Of a stretch of 64,000 nt of DNA, positions 8,455-18,459 are shown in pieces. The position numbers were made by a program, and so were the translations under genes. The stretch's first letter is position 1; each line of letters opens with the position of its first letter. This DNA is from Paraglaciecola mesophila (GTDB lineage Bacteria > Pseudomonadota > Gammaproteobacteria > Enterobacterales > Alteromonadaceae). Under the pieces are notes generated by a model. That model did not search any database. It had not been told where the DNA came from and saw only the letters and a list, made by a program, of their open reading frames with translations. The stretch covers positions 1,116,001-1,180,000 of the forward strand of contig NZ_CP047656.1 of assembly GCF_009906955.1 (NCBI RefSeq). The letters run 5' to 3'.

Positions 8455-9744
8455 TTGGACGATATATCAACAGGTAGTCTATTTATTCTACTTGGTATTT
8501 TAGTATTACTTTCCGCTTATTTTTCTAGCTCTGAAACCAGTATGATGTCGATCAACCGATATCGACTCAAGCACTTGGGTAACGAAGGCAACAAAGGGGC
8601 ATTGCGTGTCCAAACCTTGCTTGAGCGACCTGACAGGCTAATTGGTTTAATTCTTATTGGTAATAATCTGGTTAACATAGCAGCATCGGCTGTAGCCACT
8701 GTTTTGGGCATGCGCTTGTACGGTGATATGGGGATCGCTATTGCCACGGTTGTTTTAACCTTAGTTATCCTTATTTTTTCCGAAGTTACCCCCAAAACAG
8801 TGGCTGCACTTTATCCTGAAAAGGTCTCTTTCCCTGCTTCATTTTTTCTTTTACCCATGCTTAAAGTGCTATACCCATTGGTGTTTTTAGTGAATGGGAT
8901 CACTAACTTTATTCTTAAACTTTTGCGGATCAGCACAGATGACAGTGACAGTGGCAGCCTCAGTAGAGAAGAGTTGCGTACCGTTGTGCATGAAGCAGGG
9001 GCAATGATCCCTAAAAAGCACCAAGATATGCTAGTTGGTATCTTAGACTTAGAAAAAGTCACTGCCGAAGACATCATGGTGCCCCGCAATGAAATTGTGG
9101 CGATTGATATCAACCATGAGTGGAAAGACATACAGAAACAATTAATCAATTCGCAACACACTCGGGTTTTGCTATACCGTGATAGCATTGATGATGCTGT
9201 TGGATTCGTCCATGTTCGTGATGCCTTGCGCTTGCTGTCTAAAGATGATTTTACTAAATCCAGTCTATTAAGAGCAGTTCGCGAAATATACTTTACACCT
9301 GAGTCGACCCCGTTACATACCTTGATGTACAAATTTCAAGCCGTGAAAGAACGAATCGGCTTAGTGGTAGATGAGTATGGTGATATCCAAGGCTTGGTGA
9401 CATTGGAGGATATTCTTGAAGAAATTATTGGTGACTTCACCACCAGTATGGTGCCTGACCACAGTAAAGAAGCTGATACCCAACAAGATGGCAGCGTTTT
9501 AGTTGACGGTAGTGCCAACGTGCGAGAGCTGAACAAAGAAATGGACTGGCATTTCCCCACTGAAGGACCAAAAACCCTCAATGGAATTATTTTAGAATAT
9601 TTAGAGGACATTCCAGAAGCCAATATCAGCTTACGTTTAGCGGGTTACCCTCTTGAAATCATTGAAATGAAAGATAATGTGGTAAAAACCGTGCGTATCA
9701 TGCCGCAATTTTACTTGGCACAAGATAGTCATAAAGCTGATTAA
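8455..9744 (+). CDS. yfjD: HlyC/CorC-family ion transporter YfjD (CNNM-like)
   Basis: A 429-residue membrane protein with a DUF21/CNNM membrane domain (about 5-190), a CBS pair (about 205-330, including MVPRNEIVAIDI and VVDEYGDIQGLVTLEDILEEIIGD) and a C-terminal CorC_HlyC domain (about 345-425). Relatives are implicated in magnesium or cobalt export and resistance. The start is TTG, chosen because AGGGA is 8 nt upstream and the protein then begins at the first membrane segment. It lies in the ffh-ypjD-yfjD group. A possible stem over its ribosome site is listed separately. Confidence 0.9.
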   Translation: MDDISTGSLFILLGILVLLSAYFSSSETSMMSINRYRLKHLGNEGNKGALRVQTLLERPDRLIGLILIGNNLVNIAASAVATVLGMRLYGDMGIAIATVVLTLVILIFSEVTPKTVAALYPEKVSFPASFFLLPMLKVLYPLVFLVNGITNFILKLLRISTDDSDSGSLSREELRTVVHEAGAMIPKKHQDMLVGILDLEKVTAEDIMVPRNEIVAIDINHEWKDIQKQLINSQHTRVLLYRDSIDDAVGFVHVRDALRLLSKDDFTKSSLLRAVREIYFTPESTPLHTLMYKFQAVKERIGLVVDEYGDIQGLVTLEDILEEIIGDFTTSMVPDHSKEADTQQDGSVLVDGSANVRELNKEMDWHFPTEGPKTLNGIILEYLEDIPEANISLRLAGYPLEIIEMKDNVVKTVRIMPQFYLAQDSHKAD

Positions 9745-9763
9745 AGACGTGTGAAAACCTAAC

Positions 9764-9955
9764 TTAGCTTTTTGGCAGAGAATTATTTGCCAACCTATTT
9801 TGACGGATTTTTTCTTTTGCTAACTCTACTTTCGTGTTCAGGCTTGTCAGACGATCGTAAATGCTCTGAAGCTCAGTGTCGTGAGTCAGTTGCGCATTTG
9901 ATACGTGATGTTCTAGTACCTGCTTTAAATAGGCAGGTAAATTTTTGCCTGGCAT
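9764..9955 (-). CDS. Small hypothetical protein downstream of sixA
   Basis: A 63-codon gene with a well-placed AGAGG about 9 nt before its ATG. I do not recognise the product. It is soluble, mostly helical and polar, with a heptad-like stretch (ELQSIYDRLTSLNTKVELAKEKI, about residues 27-49 in part) that could form a coiled coil, and a basic C-terminus. It lies 69 bp after sixA on the same strand and may share its transcript. An overlapping plus-strand frame (9772-9957) has only a TTG start without a ribosome site and was not annotated. Confidence 0.6.
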   Translation of the reverse strand: MPGKNLPAYLKQVLEHHVSNAQLTHDTELQSIYDRLTSLNTKVELAKEKIRQNRLANNSLPKS

Positions 9956-10024
9956 GAATCTAACCTCTCTAACGAGTTATCGGTTCTCATACTCAAAACT
10001 ATAGTGGAAGTTTATCCCTTAACT

Positions 10025-10498
10025 TCATGATGGGTGATAAATGTCCAGCACTGTCCCTGAGTGTGTCGCTGGTTGATAATCAAGCAACACTATACTCGAT
10101 GTATCAAAAAATAACGAATGTTGCTCTTTGGTTATTTCATCTAGGAAGTAACTAACAAACGGCATATGACTGACAATCAACAACGAATGTGAGACTTTTT
10201 TTACGTCTAATAAATAATCAACATAGTCATGTGTCAGCCAGATATTACCGTCAGGAGTAATATCATCTGATATGGCGTGATACTGAACATTCACATTTTC
10301 ACTTACGCCGTTTAATGTTTGCTGCGCTCTGATATACGGGCTCACCAAGCTCATCTCGATGCCTTGCGCAGAATAGCGCTGCTTTAACCACTGCCCTGCT
10401 GCCGTAGCTTGTTGCTGGCCAAACTTCGTTAACTCACGAGAACGGTCGTCATCTTGTACTGGTTCTGCGTCACCGTGGCGCATGATCATAATCTGCAT
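10025..10498 (-). CDS. sixA: Phosphohistidine phosphatase SixA
   Basis: A 157-residue histidine-phosphatase-fold enzyme. The RHG motif with catalytic His8 (IMRHGDAEP) opens the protein; SPYIRAQQTL near residue 54 and a second catalytic histidine in VSHMPFVSYF near 110 complete the site. SixA removes phosphate from histidine residues of phosphotransfer proteins: ArcB in the original work and, later, NPr of the nitrogen PTS in E. coli. No PTS or Arc gene is nearby. It is divergent from the M16 protease gene across 109 bp and followed by a small unknown gene. Confidence 0.92.
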   Translation of the reverse strand: MQIMIMRHGDAEPVQDDDRSRELTKFGQQQATAAGQWLKQRYSAQGIEMSLVSPYIRAQQTLNGVSENVNVQYHAISDDITPDGNIWLTHDYVDYLLDVKKVSHSLLIVSHMPFVSYFLDEITKEQHSLFFDTSSIVLLDYQPATHSGTVLDIYHPS

Positions 10499-10607
10499 AA
10501 ATTACTGCTGAATAGTTAACAAACTTTGTTACGCTTAATATAACAAATAAATGTTTGAAAATCCGAGAGTTGAGTGTTTTTTAAGTTATGCTATTTAAGC
10601 GCAATAT

Positions 10608-13388
10608 ATGACAACAGGATCTAATATTTTGCTTACTCATCACCTCGACGAACGTCACTATCTGTATTCTCAACTCGAGAATGGTTTGAGGGTGCTCCTT
10701 GTCGAGGATCAAACCAGCGAAACCTGTGCTGTGGCAGCGACCATAGGCAATGGGCATTTTACTGATCCTGCTGATTGCCTAGGCCTAAGTCATCTTTTAG
10801 AGCACATGCTGTTTCAGGGAAATAAGAAATACAAGACGGTTGATGCATTCGATACATTTCTTTCTTTGCACGGTGGTACGGTGAATGCCGCCACGGGCTC
10901 AGAATTCAGCCATTATTATTTTTCAGTAAACAATGAAAATCTCTCGACTGCGCTCGATCATTTTAGCCACTTATTAACTCAACCATTATTTGAACTTGAG
11001 TCCATTAAAAAGGAAATTTGCGCCATTGACGCTGAATTTTCGTTAAAAATAAATGATGATTTACGAAGACTTTATGAAGTTCATAAAGAAACCTCAAACC
11101 CTGAACACCCCTTTAGTCAATTTTCCGTCGGTAACGCCAGCACATTAAATATGTTGAGCCTTAAGGAAGTTCAACAGCGTTTGTTTACTTTGCATCAAAA
11201 TGAATACGTTAGCCACAATATGACGCTGTGCATTATCAGTCCGTTTGATACGCAAACATGCTTAGATTTTGTTAAAGCGCATTTTGGCTCTCATACAAAT
11301 AGAGAAGCCCCTCAAACCGCACCGCTTCCAGCGCTTTATTTAAAAGAACAATTGGGGATCAGAATCGATATCGCCCCGCTGAAATCAGCAAGAAGGCTTA
11401 TCGTGACCTTCGCATTACCCTCTATGCATCATTTTTATCGAACCAAACCACTTTGCATTATTAGTGAGTTATTGGCAGATGAAGGCCCTGACGGTTTACT
11501 TTGTCACTTTAAAGCAAAGGGGTTTGCCACAAATATTAGTGTCGGCGGGGGGATTGAAGGCAGTAATTTCCGAGATTTTAACGTCAACTTACAGTTGACC
11601 GAAGCCGGTTTAGCCAATATTGACGCTATGCTGCAAACGATATTTCAATACATTGAACATATAAAGCAGCACGATAAAGTTCGATACTTCGATGAAAAAA
11701 GCACATTGCTCGCACAAATTTGGCAGTTTGCTGACGCCATAAAGCCGATTGACGAAGCCATCAGCTTATCCAGTGGCATCTTTATTTATACACCCGAGCA
11801 CCTCATTGCGTCAGAATATATTCTGGATAAGCCGGATCCTGCTGTAATTGACGAGGTGTTAAACTTTTTCACCCCTGAAAATATGCGGGTAAAAGTAGTT
11901 TCACCAGCCCCAAAAACAACGCTTGTTAGTCGTTGGTACCATACTCCATATAGCGTTTCTGAGATCCCAACGAGCTTAATGCAAAAACTGCAAAATGCCT
12001 CATGTAATCCACTTTTAAAGTTACCCAAAGAAAATCAATTCCTCAGTCGTAACCATTCGCGGATAGCAACAAATGCACAGTATATTATTCCGCAACAAAC
12101 AATTGACTCAGTAGATTTTAAGGTATGGTTCGGACAAGATAACGAATTTGAGTTACCAAGAGGTGATTGTTACATTTCATTTGATTGCCAAGCAGCTACG
12201 CTAAGTGTTGAGGCTGCAGCCACGAAGAAATTATGGATAGCCCTATTAAATAACCATTTTCAGCAACGTTATTATCAGGCTAATGTTGCTGGGTTAAATT
12301 ATCACTTGTATTCACATCAATGTGGCTTTTCCCTTCATACAAGCGGGTTTAGCGCCAATCAACTCATGTTTGCACATGAACTGACTGAGCAAATCCACAC
12401 GTTCGAAGATTTCGATAAGCACTTCGAGCAAGTAAAGCAACAGCAGTTGCAAAGTCTGCACAATAATCTGCTCAATAAGCCAATCAACCGCTTATTTACC
12501 CGATTATCTGCACTGATGCAGCAAAATACCCACACGCCTCTGAGCATGGCAAACGCCATAGAAAAAACTAGCATAGAACACGTCTATGAGGCGAAAAGCC
12601 ACATGCTAAATAATAGGTATATTGAGTCTTTAATCTTTGGTAACTGGCACAAAACAGAAGCTGAGAAGTTTTCATCAAGTTTGTACAAGCAACATCAAAA
12701 ATTTACTGGGCATGGCAAATTATCGCGCAGTGTGTTTGATCTATCTCAGCAGCTATCGCTATTACACGCCCTGCCCTGTAATCACCCAGATGCGGCAGTC
12801 GTCATTTATTACCAATCACCCAACGCAAAGCGGCGCGACACGTTGCTGACCATTTTATTAGAGCAGCTTGTGTCACCTGTGTTCTTTAACTTCGCGCGCC
12901 AGCAAGCACAGTTGGGCTATTTAGTAGGTAGTGGTTATGTTCCCTTCAACCAGCATCCAGGTATGGCGTTTTACGTTCAGTCACCACAGTATTCCGCCGA
13001 GTACTTAATCAAAACGATTCGAGATTTCTTACAAAAATTCGCCGTTGACTTGCAGCAATATCAAAAAAATTGGAGTGACATAAAACAAGGGGTTATGAAA
13101 CAACTGTGTCAAAGAGATGCAAATTTAAGCATGAAAAGTCAACGTTTGTGGTCTGCTTTGGGTAATCGAGATTATGCATTTTCTCAGAATAAAGATACTG
13201 CCAATGAGTTAACCAATATTGAATTTTCCGACCTAATGACATTCGTCAAAGGGTTAGTCATCGGAAAAAATACGGGTGAATTAATACTGTATAGTGATCC
13301 GAATAATAAAATATCGGCAAACGAGTTATCTACAGCCCAAGTGCAGGATGTTTTTGAGTTCAAAAAACATACGCCTTTGGTAGAATAA
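10608..13388 (+). CDS. M16 family zinc metalloprotease (insulinase/pitrilysin-like)
   Basis: A 926-residue protein with four M16 repeats, the size of pitrilysin-type enzymes. The inverted zinc motif HLLEH is at 62-66 and the third zinc ligand, Glu143 in AIDAEF, lies at the spacing seen in pitrilysin, so the first domain should be active. These proteases close around and degrade peptides of up to a few kilodaltons. No signal peptide is visible, suggesting a cytoplasmic enzyme, unlike E. coli protease III. No clear ribosome site precedes the ATG. It stands alone between sixA and the large signalling gene. Confidence 0.9.
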   Translation: MTTGSNILLTHHLDERHYLYSQLENGLRVLLVEDQTSETCAVAATIGNGHFTDPADCLGLSHLLEHMLFQGNKKYKTVDAFDTFLSLHGGTVNAATGSEFSHYYFSVNNENLSTALDHFSHLLTQPLFELESIKKEICAIDAEFSLKINDDLRRLYEVHKETSNPEHPFSQFSVGNASTLNMLSLKEVQQRLFTLHQNEYVSHNMTLCIISPFDTQTCLDFVKAHFGSHTNREAPQTAPLPALYLKEQLGIRIDIAPLKSARRLIVTFALPSMHHFYRTKPLCIISELLADEGPDGLLCHFKAKGFATNISVGGGIEGSNFRDFNVNLQLTEAGLANIDAMLQTIFQYIEHIKQHDKVRYFDEKSTLLAQIWQFADAIKPIDEAISLSSGIFIYTPEHLIASEYILDKPDPAVIDEVLNFFTPENMRVKVVSPAPKTTLVSRWYHTPYSVSEIPTSLMQKLQNASCNPLLKLPKENQFLSRNHSRIATNAQYIIPQQTIDSVDFKVWFGQDNEFELPRGDCYISFDCQAATLSVEAAATKKLWIALLNNHFQQRYYQANVAGLNYHLYSHQCGFSLHTSGFSANQLMFAHELTEQIHTFEDFDKHFEQVKQQQLQSLHNNLLNKPINRLFTRLSALMQQNTHTPLSMANAIEKTSIEHVYEAKSHMLNNRYIESLIFGNWHKTEAEKFSSSLYKQHQKFTGHGKLSRSVFDLSQQLSLLHALPCNHPDAAVVIYYQSPNAKRRDTLLTILLEQLVSPVFFNFARQQAQLGYLVGSGYVPFNQHPGMAFYVQSPQYSAEYLIKTIRDFLQKFAVDLQQYQKNWSDIKQGVMKQLCQRDANLSMKSQRLWSALGNRDYAFSQNKDTANELTNIEFSDLMTFVKGLVIGKNTGELILYSDPNNKISANELSTAQVQDVFEFKKHTPLVE

Positions 13389-13577
13389 ATCATTAAGATT
13401 CTGCCGATAGACCGAACAAAACACTGCTTGACGCAAAATCTGTGTTATAGCAGTAAAAAGTAACGATTAAAACTTGTTAAGGCCCCGTATTTTAGGCATA
13501 TTTACCACAATGGATGCTATGGATAGGTTCCTAAATATTAATAATTACAAAGCAGAAAAACTGCTGACAGGTGTTAA

Positions 13578-16500
13578 TTGCATACTTTAACTATTCAATC
13601 CTTCTTTTGCTGTGTGTGGCTTATAATCGCTACTATGGGCTTTTTAAATACAGCGTACGCCCAATCCTTTTCTTTTGATAATCTCACCAAAGCCGATGGC
13701 TTAACTCAAAATACGATTACGGACATTATCGAAGATAAACGCGGATTCATGTGGTTCGCTACCGCAAATGGATTGAGTCGTTTTGATGGTTATGAATTCG
13801 TTAACTACCAACATAACCCCAATGATATAACGTCTTTACCTCATGACTTTATTAGGACCTTGCTAATAGACCCTAAAGGAGTATTGTGGGTTGGCACTCA
13901 AAACGGTTTAGCTCGGTATAACCCATTAAGTGATAACTTTACCCGCTACAATCAGCAAAATAGTAGTTTAAATAACAATATTATAAACGCGTTGAGTCTA
14001 TCCCAATCGGGCCGCTTACTCGTTGCAAATGAGTCCAACTTATATCTTTATTCCAAACAGACAAATGATTTTACCCCCGTTGAAATTTCGTCGAATAGTC
14101 TACCACCTGAAATTAAGTCCATACTTGCTGAAGACGCCTATACGATAATTGGCACCTACGGTCATGGTATATTCCTTTTAGAAAATGACACCAAAACGCT
14201 ATACGATCTTAAGTCTGCGAATCCTCTAAATATGACCTTATCAGGGGAGTACTTGTTCGACGTTAAACATATTGGCGACATTTATTGGTTTGCTACGGAA
14301 TTAGGTGCTTTCGCATGGGATCAAACGACCAATACTCTGAAGCATTTCAGCACAGAAAGTACTCCCAACCTTCTCGGAAACGAAGTCCGTAATATCCAGC
14401 CAGGGCATGACGGCTCCGTATGGCTCGGAACTTCCGCTGGGTTGACCATAGTAAACCAGACGCTGGAAGTAACTAAGCATGTGCCGCTTGATAGCGGGTT
14501 AAATAATCAGGCTACTCAAACTGATGCTGGTATATTTCTCCTCAGTATGTTCCGTGACAGTAATAACACTATTTGGCTAGGGTCTCACACCGCTGGAGTT
14601 TACAGATACAACCAAGACTCTGCTCTTTTTAGGCATTATGTTGCTAACCAAGCCGTTGATAACACCTTGGCGGGAAATGTGGTCTGGTCAATAAAACAAG
14701 ACAGTAATAATATAATTTGGCTTGCCACTCAGTCCGGAGGTATATCTGAGTTTAGTCCCCAAAAAGAGCTATTTACTTCCTGGCTTAAAGGGTTTGAACA
14801 CAGTATTTGGGATATGACAATTGACGAAAAAGATCGTCTATGGCTAGCCACAAGCGGTGGAATTTATATATATGAAAAAGATAAAAGTAGAGAGTTAAAA
14901 CTCTTAAAGGTGCTTTCTCCAGGTAACTTTTATTACAGAGTTTTATATTCTGAAAATAAAATTTGGCTTAAATCGCAAGATAACAATTTGCGATGGATTG
15001 ACACAGAAGATTTTAGTGAACACTCCATTCAACTTCGCAGCACAGGGTTTAAAACGTTAGATCCCATATTTATTGACAGTGATGAAAGACTTTGGTTAAG
15101 AGGAAACAACGAGCTTCTAATATTTGACTTGGTCTCGCAGAAGTTAACGAAATTATCAAGCGACCCGTTATTAACCAGCAATAACTTTAGCTCTGTCGTT
15201 GAGACGGCAGAAGAGTTTTGGCTGGCATCACTTGAATTCGGTCTCATCGTTTTGGACAAGCAAACCTTTCAAATAACCCAGAAAATCAATGTAAATACTG
15301 GGCTATTTGACAACCAAATTGTAAAAGCGTTAAGAGTAGACGACAGCATATGGTTAACGACCATGGCCGGAGGCATCGAAGAAGTCTCTATTTCATCTAA
15401 ACAGGTTGTACAACAAATCACTCCAGAGCGACTAGACTTCAATGATTTCAATGAAGGGGCGGGATTAGTTACCCTAGATAGAAAAATACTTTTTGGTGGC
15501 TCCCAAGGGTTTAATTTATTCGACCATGAACAAGTATCACAGAATAAAAAATCATCTGTCGAATCAATAGATAGTAGTTTATTAGCGCCACCAATCATCA
15601 CCCACTTAGGGTTATTTAATAGGAGGGTCACGGTACACAGTATAGGCAGTCCGCTCGATAAACCTATTTACCTTACCAATGAACTTAACTTACCAAATAG
15701 CTCTAATCATGTGAGTTTAACCTTTGGTCAACTCAACCCATTGAATGCAAATGGCTACTCTTACCGTTACAAATTAAATGGTTATTCTGATAAGTGGCTA
15801 GATGCAGATAAACGTACTCGAGAAGCAACCTTTACTAACTTAGATTTCGGCCAATATCAGTTTGAAGTGCAAAGTCGCTATAATCTTAACCCTTGGTCAG
15901 ATTCTCAATCGTTAACTATCAATATTGAGCCTCCTCTGTGGCTTCATCGTAATGCCTTAGTCCTCTATTGCATCTTAGCTTTGTTCATTGCCTTAAGCGT
16001 TGTGAAGCAATATCGTTCAAAACGTATCGCTCGCTTGGCCATTACTGAAAGTGAAGAGCGCTTGAAGTTGACCCTGTGGAGTAGTGGTGACGAGCTATGG
16101 GATTGGGATATATATCAAGGACAAGTCTTTCGTTCAAATACCTGGGGCATTATGGACTTTCCCCAAGATGACATTCGGGTTAACAGCGCATACCAAGCCA
16201 ACATTCACCAAAACGATATTAAAAGAGTACAAGATGCCCTAAATGAGCATCTGCAAGATAAAACAGAACATTTTGAAGTCACTTACCGCGCCAGCACGTT
16301 TAAAGGAGAATGGCTGTGGGTACTCGATCGCGGTAAAGTCGTTAGTCGAGACAGTAATAATCAACCCACTAGGATGACGGGTACGTTTAAGAATATCAGT
16401 CACTTGAAAGTAGCAGAAGAACAACTAAAACTGTTTAAGCGTTCTATTGAAACAATTTCGGATGGCGTATTTATTGCCGATACCAGCTTTAAATATATTT

Positions 16501-18092
16501 CGGTGAATAAAGCCTATTGCAAATACACGGGTGAAACGCGTGATCAAGCGCTCGCCAGCTACCTGACCTTCCACCAATACCCTGGGGCATTTACCGAAGA
16601 AGTGAAAAAGTCACTACGCCAAAAGGGAAACTGGAACGGAGAAGTAGAGTCTAGGCGTATCAACGGTGAAAAGTACGAGATGGAATTGAACATCGACGCA
16701 ATCAACGACGAAGATGGCCGAATCAGTCATTATGTAGGCGTGTTTTCCGATATTACTCCTCGTAAAAGCACCGAAAAAGAATTGCTCAAGTTAGCCAACA
16801 CCGACCCGCTAACGGATTTACCTAACCGTTCATTTTTTCAAGCCAGCCACAACAACATTGTTAGACGCGGGACTCAGCACGCGCTCATTTGTTTGGATAT
16901 GGATAATTTTAAAAAAATTAACGATTCGTTAGGACATCAAACCGGTGACTTATTGATTAAGCAAATAGCGCGAAGGTTGCAAAAATTGGCCGGTAAAAGC
17001 GCCACCTGTTATCGCCTCGGCGGGGACGAATTCAGTATACTGCTCGACAAAGATACAGATGTTCACAACGTCACTCACTTTGCACAATCTATTTTGGATG
17101 ATCTGGCCCGCCCATTCTTAATTAATCATCAAGAGTTTGTACTAGGTGCCAGCATTGGCATCGCGTTTTTCCCTGAAGATGGTAGTTCACCACAAGAGTT
17201 ACTCAAGAACGCAGACACGGCGATGTACTTTGCTAAAAATGCTGGGGGAAATAAATATCAATTCTTCAGTGGCGAAATGAACCAAAATGCAGTGCGTCAA
17301 TTACAAATAGAAAACCTAATTCGTCACGGCTTAAAGGAAGACCTGTTCAACGTTTACTATCAACCTAAAATTGATATCGCTACGGGTAAGTTACTCAGCA
17401 TGGAAGCACTGGTCCGCTTCGAGCATCCAGAGAAAGGTATCGTTAGCCCAGCGCAATTTATTCCTTTAGCAGAGCAAACAGGTCAAGTTATTGACATCGG
17501 GGAAGTGGTTTTACGTAAAGCCTGTGAAGATACGAAGCGCTGGGTAAAGGCAGGCATCTTTACCGGCCGTGTAGCCGTCAATATTTCAGCACGCCAATTC
17601 GAATTACCCGACTTAGACGAGAAAATCGCTGATATTTTGCAAAAAGCCGACCTGTCACCGCTTCATCTAGAGTGTGAAATTACCGAAGGCACCTTGATGC
17701 AAGATCCCGATAATGCTCTTCGCATGATGACCCGGTTACGTGAGCGCGGTATTCACCTAGCGTTAGATGATTTTGGTACAGGGTACTCATCCTTAGCGTA
17801 TTTAAAGCGCTTTCCATTAAATACCCTAAAAATAGACAAGGCGTTCATTGATGATATCGCTACGAGTAGTGTCGACCGGCATATGACTGCCGCTATTATC
17901 ACCATTGCGCACAATCTTGGCCTCAAAGTCGTTGCCGAAGGGGTAGAACATGAAGAGCAGATGTCAATTTTACGTCGTTATGAATGTGAAATGCTGCAAG
18001 GTTATCTTTATAGCAAACCTTTGAGCTCTTCTCGCTTCGAACGTTTACTCAAAGAAAATCATCAACTAAACAGATTATTGCAAGGAAGTTAA
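13578..18092 (+). CDS. Periplasmic-propeller sensor with PAS, GGDEF and EAL domains
   Basis: A 1504-residue c-di-GMP signalling protein. A signal peptide (to about 28) precedes two-component-regulator propeller repeats (about 30-700, motifs such as IWLGSHTAGVYRY), a Y_Y_Y domain (about 705-785) and a membrane helix near 790-812. Two PAS regions (about 830-950 and 955-1070) lead to a GGDEF domain with an intact GGDEF at about 1148 and an EAL domain (EAL near 1276; NISARQF, ECEITEG, DDFGTGYSSL, TLKIDKAF, EGVEHEEQ all present). Both output domains therefore look catalytically able. The inhibitory RxxD site before GGDEF is absent (GKSA instead). The start is TTG, with AGG about 8 nt upstream. This architecture often senses sugars or polymers in the periplasm, but the ligand is unknown. 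Confidence 0.92.
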   Translation: MHTLTIQSFFCCVWLIIATMGFLNTAYAQSFSFDNLTKADGLTQNTITDIIEDKRGFMWFATANGLSRFDGYEFVNYQHNPNDITSLPHDFIRTLLIDPKGVLWVGTQNGLARYNPLSDNFTRYNQQNSSLNNNIINALSLSQSGRLLVANESNLYLYSKQTNDFTPVEISSNSLPPEIKSILAEDAYTIIGTYGHGIFLLENDTKTLYDLKSANPLNMTLSGEYLFDVKHIGDIYWFATELGAFAWDQTTNTLKHFSTESTPNLLGNEVRNIQPGHDGSVWLGTSAGLTIVNQTLEVTKHVPLDSGLNNQATQTDAGIFLLSMFRDSNNTIWLGSHTAGVYRYNQDSALFRHYVANQAVDNTLAGNVVWSIKQDSNNIIWLATQSGGISEFSPQKELFTSWLKGFEHSIWDMTIDEKDRLWLATSGGIYIYEKDKSRELKLLKVLSPGNFYYRVLYSENKIWLKSQDNNLRWIDTEDFSEHSIQLRSTGFKTLDPIFIDSDERLWLRGNNELLIFDLVSQKLTKLSSDPLLTSNNFSSVVETAEEFWLASLEFGLIVLDKQTFQITQKINVNTGLFDNQIVKALRVDDSIWLTTMAGGIEEVSISSKQVVQQITPERLDFNDFNEGAGLVTLDRKILFGGSQGFNLFDHEQVSQNKKSSVESIDSSLLAPPIITHLGLFNRRVTVHSIGSPLDKPIYLTNELNLPNSSNHVSLTFGQLNPLNANGYSYRYKLNGYSDKWLDADKRTREATFTNLDFGQYQFEVQSRYNLNPWSDSQSLTINIEPPLWLHRNALVLYCILALFIALSVVKQYRSKRIARLAITESEERLKLTLWSSGDELWDWDIYQGQVFRSNTWGIMDFPQDDIRVNSAYQANIHQNDIKRVQDALNEHLQDKTEHFEVTYRASTFKGEWLWVLDRGKVVSRDSNNQPTRMTGTFKNISHLKVAEEQLKLFKRSIETISDGVFIADTSFKYISVNKAYCKYTGETRDQALASYLTFHQYPGAFTEEVKKSLRQKGNWNGEVESRRINGEKYEMELNIDAINDEDGRISHYVGVFSDITPRKSTEKELLKLANTDPLTDLPNRSFFQASHNNIVRRGTQHALICLDMDNFKKINDSLGHQTGDLLIKQIARRLQKLAGKSATCYRLGGDEFSILLDKDTDVHNVTHFAQSILDDLARPFLINHQEFVLGASIGIAFFPEDGSSPQELLKNADTAMYFAKNAGGNKYQFFSGEMNQNAVRQLQIENLIRHGLKEDLFNVYYQPKIDIATGKLLSMEALVRFEHPEKGIVSPAQFIPLAEQTGQVIDIGEVVLRKACEDTKRWVKAGIFTGRVAVNISARQFELPDLDEKIADILQKADLSPLHLECEITEGTLMQDPDNALRMMTRLRERGIHLALDDFGTGYSSLAYLKRFPLNTLKIDKAFIDDIATSSVDRHMTAAIITIAHNLGLKVVAEGVEHEEQMSILRRYECEMLQGYLYSKPLSSSRFERLLKENHQLNRLLQGS

Positions 18093-18459
18093 TGCAGCGC
18101 GTTAGCTTGCTTTAACATTCCTTGCGGCCTTCTAATTTCTCATTTCTAATCTCTTTCGGTAAAACTAGTAACCCCATACTACAAGGGCTGGCGGGTTATT
18201 TTTTATGCAACTCCTGATTTTGTTAATGGAGCCATTTGACTAATTCTATTGAATAATTCATTTCTTAAGACGCTTCTTTCTGTCCTTTTTAAAACGTCCA
18301 ACCTTCAGCAACTCTCTGCTACTTATCAAATAAACAAATCAATATAAACGCATATTTTTTCTACCTTATGCACATTGGCACGCAATAAGCATTAATACTT
18401 TCGACTGACAAATAATAGTCAGCGAAACGTCAATAATAAAATATTAAGAGGAATATCCA
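18093..18459. other. Intergenic region upstream of the small secreted-peptide gene
   Basis: This 367-bp stretch is AT-rich and holds no convincing reading frame. The only structure noticed is a short stem, CTGAC (18405-18409) with GTCAG (18418-18422), just before the ribosome site of the next gene. It probably carries the promoter of that gene, but no clear -35/-10 pair was found. Confidence 0.5.

Noticed and set aside
9772..9957. 61-codon plus-strand frame overlapping the small gene after sixA
   Set aside because: Only a TTG start with no ribosome site, whereas the minus-strand frame has a good one.
13428..13502. Possible promoter TTGTTA (13474-13479) - 17 bp - CATATT (13497-13502) before the GGDEF-EAL gene
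   Set aside because: Both boxes are weak and the DNA is AT-rich, so such pairs are expected by chance; not listed as a feature.
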